Source: Limimaricola sp. | GTDB taxonomy: Bacteria; Pseudomonadota; Alphaproteobacteria; Rhodobacterales; Rhodobacteraceae | DNA: 64,000 nt | NCBI RefSeq assembly: GCF_016125575.1 | Contig: NZ_WGLM01000003.1 | Location: 124,001 to 188,000, forward strand | Direction of reading: 5' to 3' | Shown here: one piece after another, positions 25,454 to 32,871 of the stretch | Layout: every line of letters begins with the position of its first letter | Numbering within the stretch: position 1 is the stretch's first letter | Position numbers and translations under genes: made by a program | Notes under the pieces: generated by a model | Database searches by the model: none | What the model was told of the DNA's origin: nothing | What the model saw: only the letters and a program-made list of their open reading frames with translations

Positions 25454-25473
25454 TTGACACGTATAGGTGTCAA
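25454..25473. promoter_or_regulatory. Perfect inverted repeat, candidate operator
   Basis: TTGACAC (25454-25460) and GTGTCAA (25467-25473) are exact reverse complements separated by six bases. TTGACA also fits a -35 element, so a bound regulator would block the promoter of the gene starting at 25493. The 10-base distance between TTGAC and GTCAA excludes an FNR box. Confidence 0.5.
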
Positions 25474-25492
25474 CATTGTAGCGGAGCGTGCC

Positions 25493-25849
25493 ATGGATCT
25501 CAGCCTTCTCAACCCCGTTCTTGCCGCCATCTCTGTCGCGCTCGGGCTTTTCGGCTGGCTCGCGCCGGCCTACACGATGCAGGTCGTCGACCTGCGCCCC
25601 GGCGCCTCGCCGATGGGCGCCTCGGAGGTGCGCGCAGCCTCGGGCGCGCTGTTTGTCGGTATGGGGCTGGGCGCATTGTGGCTGAACATCCCCGCGGCCT
25701 ACGCGATGCTGGGGTTCTGCTGGGCCGGCGCCGCGGCCGGTCGGGCCACTTCGCTGGCGCTTGACGGGGTCACGCAAAAGAAATGGGTGTTCTTCGGGAC
25801 CGAAGCGGCGGTCGCGTTGATTGCCCTTGCGCTGAACCTTGGCCACTAG
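25493..25849 (+). CDS. DUF4345-like small integral membrane protein
   Basis: A 118-residue protein with four predicted transmembrane helices (about 5-24, 45-60, 62-80 and 93-115). The motif VRAASGALFVGMGLGALWLN is typical of the DUF4345 group. ATG 25493 has GCGGAGCG upstream and follows the TTGACAC inverted repeat, which suggests regulated expression. Function unknown. It precedes ssrA on the same strand by about 20 bases. Confidence 0.78.
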   Translation: MDLSLLNPVLAAISVALGLFGWLAPAYTMQVVDLRPGASPMGASEVRAASGALFVGMGLGALWLNIPAAYAMLGFCWAGAAAGRATSLALDGVTQKKWVFFGTEAAVALIALALNLGH

Positions 25850-25869
25850 CAAAGCAGCCCCGCTTCGCC

Positions 25870-26190
25870 TATATCTGACCTGTCCCTCGGGACTATGGAC
25901 ATAAACGCGCCTGTAATAAGCGGATCGGACCCGGGGGCGGTACCCGGCGGCTCCACCAAAAACCCTTCGTTGGGGGCGAATGGGGCCGAAACAGGATCGA
26001 CGAACGTGTAAAGAGGATGGCTTTGTCCCGGTGAGGTACCACCGTTATCGGTCCAAAATGTACAGTTGCCAACGACAACCGTGCTCCGGCTATGGCTCTG
26101 GCTGCTTAAGCAGTCCGAGTTGCCGAAACTTAAGCCCTTGCGCCTAGCAGCGTAAGGCGGGGTTCGCAGGCACCTGGCAACAGAAGCCTG
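25870..26190 (+). ncRNA. ssrA: Permuted two-piece tmRNA (ssrA)
   Basis: Rescues stalled ribosomes. Gene order is permuted as in alphaproteobacteria: the acceptor piece comes first and ends in the encoded CCA (25956-25958), then a ~23-base intervening segment, then the coding piece starting about 25982. The acceptor stem forms between GGGGCCG (25982-25988) and CGGCTCC (just before ACCA). The T-arm CCGGG-loop-CCCGG is visible. The tag frame at 26068-26109 encodes A-N-D-N-R-A-P-A-M-A-L-A-A then TAA. Outer ends are estimated; a GCAGGC/GCCTGC hairpin lies near 26172-26191. Confidence 0.93.
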
Positions 26191-26245
26191 CACTTTCCCC
26201 CTCGCATGCTTGACCGGCAGGGCCCGATGGCCCCAGTCTTACCCC

Positions 26246-26896
26246 ATGCGCGCGCCCCTCATTGCCCTTGCCCTTGCGCTGTCCGCCCCTGCCGCGCGGG
26301 CCTGCGATACCGCGCTGGTGCTGGCGATGGATGTCTCCAACTCGGTCGATGTGGGCGAATACCGTATTCAGGCCGATGGGCTTGCCGCCGCCCTTGAAGA
26401 CCCCGAGATAGCCGATGCCATGATCGCGGGGCAGGTCGCGGTGACGGTGGTTCAGTGGTCCGGCGCCGACCGGCAGGTCATCGCGCTGCCGTGGATGCAG
26501 ATCTTCGGTCCGGACGACGTGACCGCGCTTGCCGCCGCGGCGCGCGCGATGCCCCGTGCCTTCGTGCTGTCCGATACCGCGCCGGGCGACGCGGTGCGCT
26601 TTGCCGCAGCCCAATTCGCCACCGGGCCGGTCTGCGCACATAACGTGATCGACGTCTCGGGCGACGGGACACCCAATGCAGGGGTCGACATTCGCCTTGC
26701 GCGGTCTGAAGCACAGGCGGCGGGTATCACGATCAACGGACTGGCCATCGAATCGCTCGGCCGGGCGATCACCAATTTTTACGAACGCGACGTGGTGACC
26801 CGCGACGGTTTTGTCGTGACCGCACGCGGGCACGAGGATTTCGCCCGTGCGATCCGCGCCAAGATCCTTGCCGAACTCAGCAAGGGATTGGTGTGA
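26246..26896 (+). CDS. Secreted vWA-like DUF1194 protein
   Basis: A 216-residue exported protein. The start MRAPLIALALALS at 26246 gives a clean signal peptide ending PAARAC; the longer frame from 26210 does not. A von Willebrand A-type fold follows with the MIDAS-like DVSNSVDVGEY and the downstream NVIDVSGDGTPNAG motif, diagnostic of DUF1194. Function unknown; likely metal-dependent periplasmic protein binding. It lies between ssrA and sspB. Confidence 0.87.
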   Translation: MRAPLIALALALSAPAARACDTALVLAMDVSNSVDVGEYRIQADGLAAALEDPEIADAMIAGQVAVTVVQWSGADRQVIALPWMQIFGPDDVTALAAAARAMPRAFVLSDTAPGDAVRFAAAQFATGPVCAHNVIDVSGDGTPNAGVDIRLARSEAQAAGITINGLAIESLGRAITNFYERDVVTRDGFVVTARGHEDFARAIRAKILAELSKGLV

Positions 26897-26974
26897 GCAC
26901 GCGCCGCGACTGCCCCTTTCATCCCGTCCCGATTTCCGTATGCTGACCAAAAGCTGACGAAGGATGCCCAGCCT

Positions 26975-27439
26975 GTGACCGTTTCCATCGACTATGGCAA
27001 TCTGATGCATCAGGCCATGCGTGGGCTGATTCAGAAGGTGCTGGAGGGCATCGCCAAGACCGGCCTGCCGGGCAAACACCACTTCTTCATCACCTTCGAC
27101 ACGATGCACCCCGATGTCGAGATCGCCGACTGGCTGTCGGACCGCTATCCCGACGAGATGACCATTGTTCTGCAGCACTGGTTCGACAATCTGGAGGTCA
27201 CGGACGAGGGATTCTCGGTCACGCTGAACTTCGGCGACAACCCCGAACCGCTCTACATCCCCTACGACGCGATCAAGACATTCGTGGACCCCTCGGTCGA
27301 ATTCGGCCTGCGCTTCGAAACGCAGGAGCAGGAGACCGACGAGGACGAAGAGGTGGCCGAGGCCCCGATGGAAGAGATGGCCGAGGCCGCCAAGCCCAAG
27401 GAGGCCGAGGTCGTCAGCCTCGACAAATTCCGCAAGTAG
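26975..27439 (+). CDS. sspB: ClpXP adaptor SspB (alpha-type)
   Basis: A 154-residue adaptor. Residues about 5-110 form the ssrA-tag-binding beta fold ([53 protein letters not shown]). An acidic linker then leads to the short C-terminal ClpX-binding tail (VVSLDKFRK), as in Caulobacter-type SspB. The start is GTG at 26975; the nearby ATG at 26964 is out of frame. SspB delivers tmRNA-tagged proteins to ClpXP, and its substrate tag is encoded about 0.9 kb upstream. Confidence 0.93.
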   Translation: MTVSIDYGNLMHQAMRGLIQKVLEGIAKTGLPGKHHFFITFDTMHPDVEIADWLSDRYPDEMTIVLQHWFDNLEVTDEGFSVTLNFGDNPEPLYIPYDAIKTFVDPSVEFGLRFETQEQETDEDEEVAEAPMEEMAEAAKPKEAEVVSLDKFRK

Positions 27440-27509
27440 CCTTCGCCGTTGCGGCGCGGCGTGCCCGGCGCTAAACGGCATGCAACAGCATACCGCGAGG
27501 AGCCCTGCC

Positions 27510-28904
27510 ATGACCGCCACCCGCACCGAATCCGACAGCTTCGGCCCCATCGAGGTGCCCGCCGACCTTTACTGGGGCGCGCAGACCCAACGCTCATTGC
27601 AGAACTTCCCGATCGGCTGGGAGAAGCAGCCCATCGCCATCGTCCGCGCGCTGGGTGTCATCAAGCAGGCCTGCGCCGTCGCCAACAAGGCGCGCGGCAA
27701 GCTGAAGCCGGAACTGGCCGACGCGATCATCGCCGCCGCGCAAGAGGTGGTGGCGGGCAAATGGGACGATCATTTCCCGCTGGTGGTCTGGCAGACCGGG
27801 TCCGGCACGCAATCGAACATGAACGCCAACGAGGTGATCTCGAACCGCGCGATCGAGATGCTGGGCGGCACGATCGGGTCGAAAATCCCGATCCACCCCA
27901 ATGACCACGTCAACATGGGGCAATCCTCGAACGATACCTTCCCCACCGCTATGCACATCGCCGTCGCCCGCACCGCGCATGACGTGCTGCTGCCGGGGCT
28001 GGAGAAACTGCACGCCGCCCTGATGGCCAAGCAGGCCGAGTTCGACGACATCATCAAGATCGGTCGCACCCACACGATGGACGCGACCCCCCTGACCCTG
28101 GGGCAGGAGTTTTCGGGCTACGTCCACCAGGTCGCCAAGGCGATGGAGCGGATCCGCGCCGCGCTACCGGATGTGCTGGAACTGGCGCAGGGCGGCACCG
28201 CCGTCGGCACCGGCCTGAACAGCCCCAAGGGCTGGGGCGAGACCGTGGCGGCCGAGATCGCCACCATCACCGGCCTGCCCTTCACCACCGCGCCGAACAA
28301 GTTCGAGGCGCTGGCGGCGCATGACGCGCTGGTCGCCATGTCGGGCGCGCTGAAATCCACCGCTGCGGGCCTTTACAAGATCGCCTGCGACATCCGCATG
28401 CTGGGCTCCGGCCCCCGCTGCGGGCTGGGCGAGCTGATGCTGCCCGAGAATGAGCCGGGTTCCTCGATCATGCCGGGCAAGGTCAACCCGACCCAGGTCG
28501 AGGCGATCACCCAGGTCTGCGCCCATGTCATGGGCAACGACGCCGCGGTGGGCTTTGCCGGCTCGCAGGGCCATTTCGAACTGAACGTGATGAAGCCGAT
28601 GATCGCCTATAACGTGCTGCAATCCATGCAGCTTCTGGGCGATGCCTGCTCCGCCTTCACCGACAACTGCGTCGCAGGGATCCGCGCCGACCGCACCCGC
28701 ATCGACAAGCTGATGCGCGAATCGCTGATGCTGGTCACCGCGCTGGCCCCCACCATCGGCTATGACAAGGCGACGACCGTGGCCAAGACCGCGCACAAGA
28801 ACGGCACCACGCTGAAGCAGGAGGCGATCGCGCTGGGCTATGTCGATGCCGAAACCTTCGAGCGCGTGGTGCGCCCCGAACAGATGATCGGCCCCGACGA
28901 ATGA
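27510..28904 (+). CDS. fumC: Class II fumarase
   Basis: A 464-residue iron-independent fumarate hydratase (fumarate to L-malate, TCA cycle). Visible: [38 protein letters not shown], the S-S-N-D-T-F-P active-site region, [15 protein letters not shown], and the superfamily signature [16 protein letters not shown] 27510 follows GCGAGGAGC. Its stop overlaps the DUF4169 gene (ATGA), giving a fumC-DUF4169-RHH operon that is common in Rhodobacterales. Confidence 0.97.
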   Translation: MTATRTESDSFGPIEVPADLYWGAQTQRSLQNFPIGWEKQPIAIVRALGVIKQACAVANKARGKLKPELADAIIAAAQEVVAGKWDDHFPLVVWQTGSGTQSNMNANEVISNRAIEMLGGTIGSKIPIHPNDHVNMGQSSNDTFPTAMHIAVARTAHDVLLPGLEKLHAALMAKQAEFDDIIKIGRTHTMDATPLTLGQEFSGYVHQVAKAMERIRAALPDVLELAQGGTAVGTGLNSPKGWGETVAAEIATITGLPFTTAPNKFEALAAHDALVAMSGALKSTAAGLYKIACDIRMLGSGPRCGLGELMLPENEPGSSIMPGKVNPTQVEAITQVCAHVMGNDAAVGFAGSQGHFELNVMKPMIAYNVLQSMQLLGDACSAFTDNCVAGIRADRTRIDKLMRESLMLVTALAPTIGYDKATTVAKTAHKNGTTLKQEAIALGYVDAETFERVVRPEQMIGPDE

Positions 28905-29080
28905 CCGACGCCCCGATCAACCTCAACAAGGTGCGCAAGCTGCGTGACAGGGCCGAGGCCAAGGCGCAGGCCGATGCCAATGCCGTCAAGCATGGCCGCA
29001 CCAAGGCCGAGCGGCTGCTGGAGGCCGCCCGGCAGGCGCAGGCCAAGGCGCGCCTCGACCAGCTGAAGTTCGAGGAATGA
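28901..29080 (+). CDS. DUF4169 small basic protein
   Basis: A 59-residue, Lys/Arg/Ala-rich helical protein (begins [20 protein letters not shown]). ATG overlaps the fumC TGA and its own stop overlaps the next gene's ATG (29077), so all three genes are translationally coupled. Typical DUF4169 length and context. The strongly basic amphipathic helix suggests nucleic-acid or protein binding; function unknown. Confidence 0.85.
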   Translation: MTDAPINLNKVRKLRDRAEAKAQADANAVKHGRTKAERLLEAARQAQAKARLDQLKFEE

Positions 29081-29301
29081 GCGGCGGCCGCCCGGCAAAG
29101 CATTCGCTGACGCTGCGCGGCCACCGCACCTCGGTCTCGCTCGAGGCGGCCTTCTGGGATGCCTTCCGCGCCGAGGCCGCAAGGGAAGGCAAGACAATCA
29201 ACGGCTTGGCCGCCGAAATTGATGCAGAGCGCGGCGATGTGGGCCTGGCATCGGCGCTGCGGGTCTATGTCCTCAAGGCGTTGCAGGCGCGCGCCGGCTG
29301 A
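29077..29301 (+). CDS. Ribbon-helix-helix domain protein
   Basis: A 74-residue protein: an N-terminal strand with basic residues (KHSLTLRGHRTSVSLEAA), then two helices (FWDAFRAEAAREGKTINGLA), as in the RHH_4 family found beside DUF4169 and fumC. It may regulate the operon. Its last 29 bases overlap the 3' end of the convergent P450 gene. Confidence 0.82.
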   Translation: MSGGRPAKHSLTLRGHRTSVSLEAAFWDAFRAEAAREGKTINGLAAEIDAERGDVGLASALRVYVLKALQARAG

Positions 29302-30640
29302 TCTTCAGCCAGATCCCGTCCCGCGCCCGCACCGTCAGGTAGGCCACCGGCACCGGCACCCGGTCCTTGACCGCCTCGAAGCGGAAATCGCGCAGAAGGG
29401 CCGCCAGCAGCACCACGCCTTCCACCATCGCAAACCCCGCGCCGACGCAGACGCGCGCGCCGCTGGAAAACGGCATGTAGGCATCGCGCGCGCAGGCACG
29501 GCCCGCCTCCGTCTGCCAGCGCGCGGGGTCGAAATCGTCCGGCGCGGGCCAGATCCGTTCGTGACGGTGCAGGTGCCAGGGCGACAGCACGATCTGCGCC
29601 CCCCTGGCCAGCGCCCGGCCCCGGAACGTCTCGGGTCCCGTCGCCTCGCGCACCATCATCGGCACCGGCGGGTAAAGCCGCAGCGCCTCGCGAAAGACAT
29701 CGCGGGTGACGCGCAGTTTCGCCAGGTCGGCGAACTCGCCCGAGAACCCCGCCGCCTCGGCCGCCACCCGGTCCTGCCAATCCGGGTGAGTCGCCAGCAG
29801 ATAGAGCGTCCAGGCCAAGGCCGAGGCGCTGGTTTCGTGCCCGGCAAGAAAGAAGATCGCCACTTGGTCCACCATCTCGGTGGCATCGAAGCGGTCGCCG
29901 CTCTGCGGGTCGGTCGCGGTCAGGATCTTTGTGCAGAGGTCGTCGGGCGCGGTTCCGTCGGCAATCTGCGTGAGCCGCCCCGTCACCATCTGCCGGATCA
30001 GCGCGCGGATCGCCTTCGCCGTCTGCTTGGTCCGCCGCTTGTAGAAGCGTGGCATCCAGGACGGACCGGGCAAAAAGGCGGCGAGGTTCAAGATCGGCTG
30101 GGTGCGCTGGTAGCTGCGGAACTGGTCGAAAACCTGCGCTGCCACGCGGTCCTCGATGGGCACCGAGAAAAGCGTGCGAAAGATCACGTCGGCCGCCGCA
30201 TGGCTCGCCTCGAACTCCACCTCCTGCGGCGCGCCATCGGCCAGGCGCGCCAGCCGCGCCGCCGCTGCCTGCCCGGCCGCATGGATGGCGGGATAGGTCT
30301 CGCGCAGCCGCCCGCCCTCCTCGAAGGCCGGATCGATGATCCGCCGCTGCCGCTTCCACACCGCGCCATTTGTCAGGAACACCGAATTGCCCAAGAGGGG
30401 CCGCAGCCCGCTGCCCACCCGGTCGGACTTCGGAAAATCGTCGGGCCGGTCGTTCAGCACTGTGCGGATCACCGCCAGATCGTTGACCATGACCGAATGG
30501 AAGAAGGGCGTGCGGAACTCCGCCATCCACGCACGGTAAAGCTTCGCGGGCTGCGCCGACAGGATATCGGCGCGAAACAGCCGCAGGTAGCGCCATAGCG
30601 ACACCTTGTCGGGCCGCGCCGCGGGCTTGGGCGGCCTCAT
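29273..30640 (-). CDS. Cytochrome P450
   Basis: A 455-residue haem monooxygenase of the CYP superfamily. The oxygen-binding I-helix AGHETS is at 266-271, the K-helix E-x-x-R at E318-R321 (EALRLYPPVP), and the haem Cys is C398 in FSSGARVCVG. No membrane anchor, so soluble and dependent on a separate ferredoxin. ATG 30640 overlaps the stop of the upstream hydrolase gene by four bases, so the two are coupled and may act in one pathway. Substrate not predictable; family features resemble fatty-acid or terpenoid hydroxylases. Confidence 0.94.
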   Translation of the reverse strand: MRPPKPAARPDKVSLWRYLRLFRADILSAQPAKLYRAWMAEFRTPFFHSVMVNDLAVIRTVLNDRPDDFPKSDRVGSGLRPLLGNSVFLTNGAVWKRQRRIIDPAFEEGGRLRETYPAIHAAGQAAAARLARLADGAPQEVEFEASHAAADVIFRTLFSVPIEDRVAAQVFDQFRSYQRTQPILNLAAFLPGPSWMPRFYKRRTKQTAKAIRALIRQMVTGRLTQIADGTAPDDLCTKILTATDPQSGDRFDATEMVDQVAIFFLAGHETSASALAWTLYLLATHPDWQDRVAAEAAGFSGEFADLAKLRVTRDVFREALRLYPPVPMMVREATGPETFRGRALARGAQIVLSPWHLHRHERIWPAPDDFDPARWQTEAGRACARDAYMPFSSGARVCVGAGFAMVEGVVLLAALLRDFRFEAVKDRVPVPVAYLTVRARDGIWLKISRRAPATP

Positions 30641-31902
30641 GCCGTGACCGAGGTGTATTTCGAGGCCGGCACGTCGATCCGGCTTTTCGACGGCTGCCGC
30701 CCGGCATAGCGCGCCCCAAGGCTCAGCGGCCCGGCGGTAATCTGGAAATAGTCGTAATCGCCGGGCCGGTCGAAGGCGCAAAGATACTGGAAATGCAACC
30801 GGAAGAAGCGCCAGCGCAGCGCCTTCCACGTCTCGGGCTTCAGCGTCTGGGTGAAGGCCGCCGAGACCACCAGCGGCCAGCGCTGGTCCCTCGGCGCCAC
30901 GCCCGACACCGCCACCGGATCGCAAAGCGCGAAGGCACAGCCATCGCCCGGTGCGGTCACGTCGATCCAGGTCAGTTCGTCGCGCGCCGACAGGTAAGCC
31001 AGATCCGCCCGCAGCCGGTTGGCTTTCGGCAGAAAGCTCATCATCGGTACCACCTGCCCCAGGCTGAGAAAGGACAGGCGCGGGCCTGCCGCGGGCACCC
31101 GGCCCGTGCGGATCAGGTCGGCCAGCACCGACACCGCCAGATGCGCGCCCGAGGAATGGCCGACCACCAGCACCTCGTCCACATCCGCCTGCAGCGCCCG
31201 CGCGATGGCGTCCCCGAAGGCGCCCATCCGCACCTCCAGCGCGGGCGGGTTCGCGCCGCCCCAGCGGGCTGAAAAGGCGTAGTCATGCATCAGGTAATAG
31301 GCGAAGAAGCGGCCGTCGCGCGCCTTGAACCAGCGTAGGCCCGCCACGGTGCCGGCCACGAATACCGGCCAGAACGCAAACCCGCTCCATCGCCCCGGCA
31401 TCACGCCCAGCAGGGCTGCCGCCGCCTCCAGCCCGCGCGCCAGTATGAGGCCACCAAGTGCGGCCAGCCCCAGCGCCACCAGCGCCTGCACAATCAGCAT
31501 CCCCACCGGGTAGAGCGCCGCGATCACCGGCCCCTTGCGCAGCCACATCAGCCGCCGCAGCGCGCCCGTCGTGATATAGACCCAAGCCGTGCGCAAAAGT
31601 TGCGCATACGTCGCCACGATCGAGCCATCCATGCTTTCGCGCACGATATCGGACCAGACCAGCACCTCGACATCGGCCTGCACCGCCTGCCCGCCGATCT
31701 CGGCTGCCACCTGCCAGCCATATAGTCCGGTGCCCTTCGGCTTCGGTCGCAGCGCCAGCGTATAGCCGGAAATCTCGGCCTGCGCGGCGCCTTCCTTTCG
31801 GTAAAGCTCGCGGTAGCGGCGGGGATGAATCGGGTCGTAGCCGGGGATGTAGAACACCCGCCGCCTGCGCACCGCATCCTGAGCCGTCTCTGCCCGCATC
31901 AT
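30637..31902 (-). CDS. Membrane-anchored alpha/beta hydrolase-like protein
   Basis: A 421-residue protein. The N-terminal beta strand RRRRVFYIPGYDPIHPRRYR is the alpha/beta-hydrolase start with an oxyanion-like GYDP. Two to three hydrophobic segments (about 128-190) form a membrane region. The nucleophile elbow is GHSSGAHLAVSVLADL (Ser of GHSSG). Start at ATG 31902, with AGGAC upstream. It is translationally coupled to the P450. The P450-hydrolase pair probably processes a lipid or an ester, but no substrate is identifiable. Confidence 0.8.
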   Translation of the reverse strand: MMRAETAQDAVRRRRVFYIPGYDPIHPRRYRELYRKEGAAQAEISGYTLALRPKPKGTGLYGWQVAAEIGGQAVQADVEVLVWSDIVRESMDGSIVATYAQLLRTAWVYITTGALRRLMWLRKGPVIAALYPVGMLIVQALVALGLAALGGLILARGLEAAAALLGVMPGRWSGFAFWPVFVAGTVAGLRWFKARDGRFFAYYLMHDYAFSARWGGANPPALEVRMGAFGDAIARALQADVDEVLVVGHSSGAHLAVSVLADLIRTGRVPAAGPRLSFLSLGQVVPMMSFLPKANRLRADLAYLSARDELTWIDVTAPGDGCAFALCDPVAVSGVAPRDQRWPLVVSAAFTQTLKPETWKALRWRFFRLHFQYLCAFDRPGDYDYFQITAGPLSLGARYAGRQPSKSRIDVPASKYTSVTA

Positions 31903-31989
31903 GTGTCCTGCCTTTTTCGCGCAAAAAACCACGCAAATCCGGCGAAACTATGCCCCGGCTTCTTCTGGCCCGAAATACTCTGCAGGGGT

Positions 31990-32010
31990 CCGGGGATGCA
32001 AAATCCCCGG
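31990..32010. repeat. Short inverted repeat between convergent-spaced genes
   Basis: CCGGGGAT (31990-31997) and ATCCCCGG (32003-32010) are perfect complements around GCAAA. It lies just below the ccdA stop (32018) and could be a weak terminator hairpin for ccdA on the minus strand. No T-run follows. Confidence 0.45.
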
Positions 32011-32017
32011 CTTTGGG

Positions 32018-32773
32018 TCATCCAAGGCTCGCCAGCGCCGGGACATGTTCCAACAGCCAGTAACTCATCGCCGAGAATTGGCCGGTCAGCATCATCAACC
32101 CGACCGTCCACAACAACAGGCCGGATATGCGCTCGATCCGCTCCATATGCGCCTTCATCCAGCCCATCGGGCCTTTCAGCGCCGGGAAAAACGCCGCGAC
32201 GGCCAGAAATGGCAGGCCCAGCCCCAGCGCATAGGCTGCAAGCATCAATGTGCCGCGGGCGATGTCGGCCTGACTGGCCGCAAGGCCAAGGATCGCGCCG
32301 AGGATCGGGCCCAGGCAGGGCGTCCAGCCAAAGGCGAAGGCCAGCCCCAGCACATAAGCGCCAAGGGCCGAACCGCCGCCCTGCCCGCCGCCCAGCCGTG
32401 CCTCGCGATCCAGAAAACGCAGACGGAAGACGCCAATGAAATGCGCGCCAAAGATCATCACGACCGCACCGGCGAGAAAGGTAAACCAGTCCTGCCACGC
32501 CAGCAGTGCCCGCCCGATGGCCGAGGCCGCGAAGCCAAGGATCAGGAACACCGTCGACAGGCCCAGAACGAAGAATCCCGCCGCCAACAGCACACGGGCC
32601 CGCGCGTGGCCGCGCCCATCCATTTCCTGCACCGTTACACCGCCCATGAAGGCAAGGTACGGCGGCACGATCGGCAGCACGCAGGGGCTGAGAAACGACA
32701 GCAGGCCGGCCAGGAGCGCAATCGCAAGGCCGGGCAGCAGCCCGGCGTTGAGAAGGGTTGTGGTCTCCAGCAT
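32018..32773 (-). CDS. ccdA: Cytochrome c biogenesis thiol-disulfide protein CcdA
   Basis: A 251-residue six-to-seven-helix membrane protein that carries electrons from cytoplasmic thioredoxin to the periplasm for cytochrome c maturation. The two reactive Cys are in FLSPCVLPIVPPYLAFMGG and FGWTPCLGPILGAILG, the hallmark pair. Helices run through almost the full length. Located upstream of the P450 operon and downstream of rne, on the same strand. Confidence 0.94.
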   Translation of the reverse strand: MLETTTLLNAGLLPGLAIALLAGLLSFLSPCVLPIVPPYLAFMGGVTVQEMDGRGHARARVLLAAGFFVLGLSTVFLILGFAASAIGRALLAWQDWFTFLAGAVVMIFGAHFIGVFRLRFLDREARLGGGQGGGSALGAYVLGLAFAFGWTPCLGPILGAILGLAASQADIARGTLMLAAYALGLGLPFLAVAAFFPALKGPMGWMKAHMERIERISGLLLWTVGLMMLTGQFSAMSYWLLEHVPALASLG

Positions 32774-32834
32774 CTCCGCCCCCTAAGCCAGGTCGCCACC
32801 GCTGTCCGGTCCAGATAGGCCAGCCGCGGGTCCC

Positions 32835-32862
32835 GTCACCTGCCCGATCACGGACAGGTGAC
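32835..32862 (-). terminator. Hairpin after rne
   Basis: GTCACCTG (32835-32842) pairs with CAGGTGAC (32855-32862), extended by CC/GG with one mismatch; loop GATCAC. It begins nine bases beyond the rne stop. No poly-T follows on the minus strand, so termination may be factor-dependent or the hairpin may protect the mRNA 3' end. Confidence 0.45.
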
Positions 32863-32871
32863 GGCGCGCAC

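Noticed and set aside
25846-26193. Minus-strand frame of 115 codons
   Set aside because: It lies over the tmRNA gene, whose tag and acceptor stem are clear on the plus strand.
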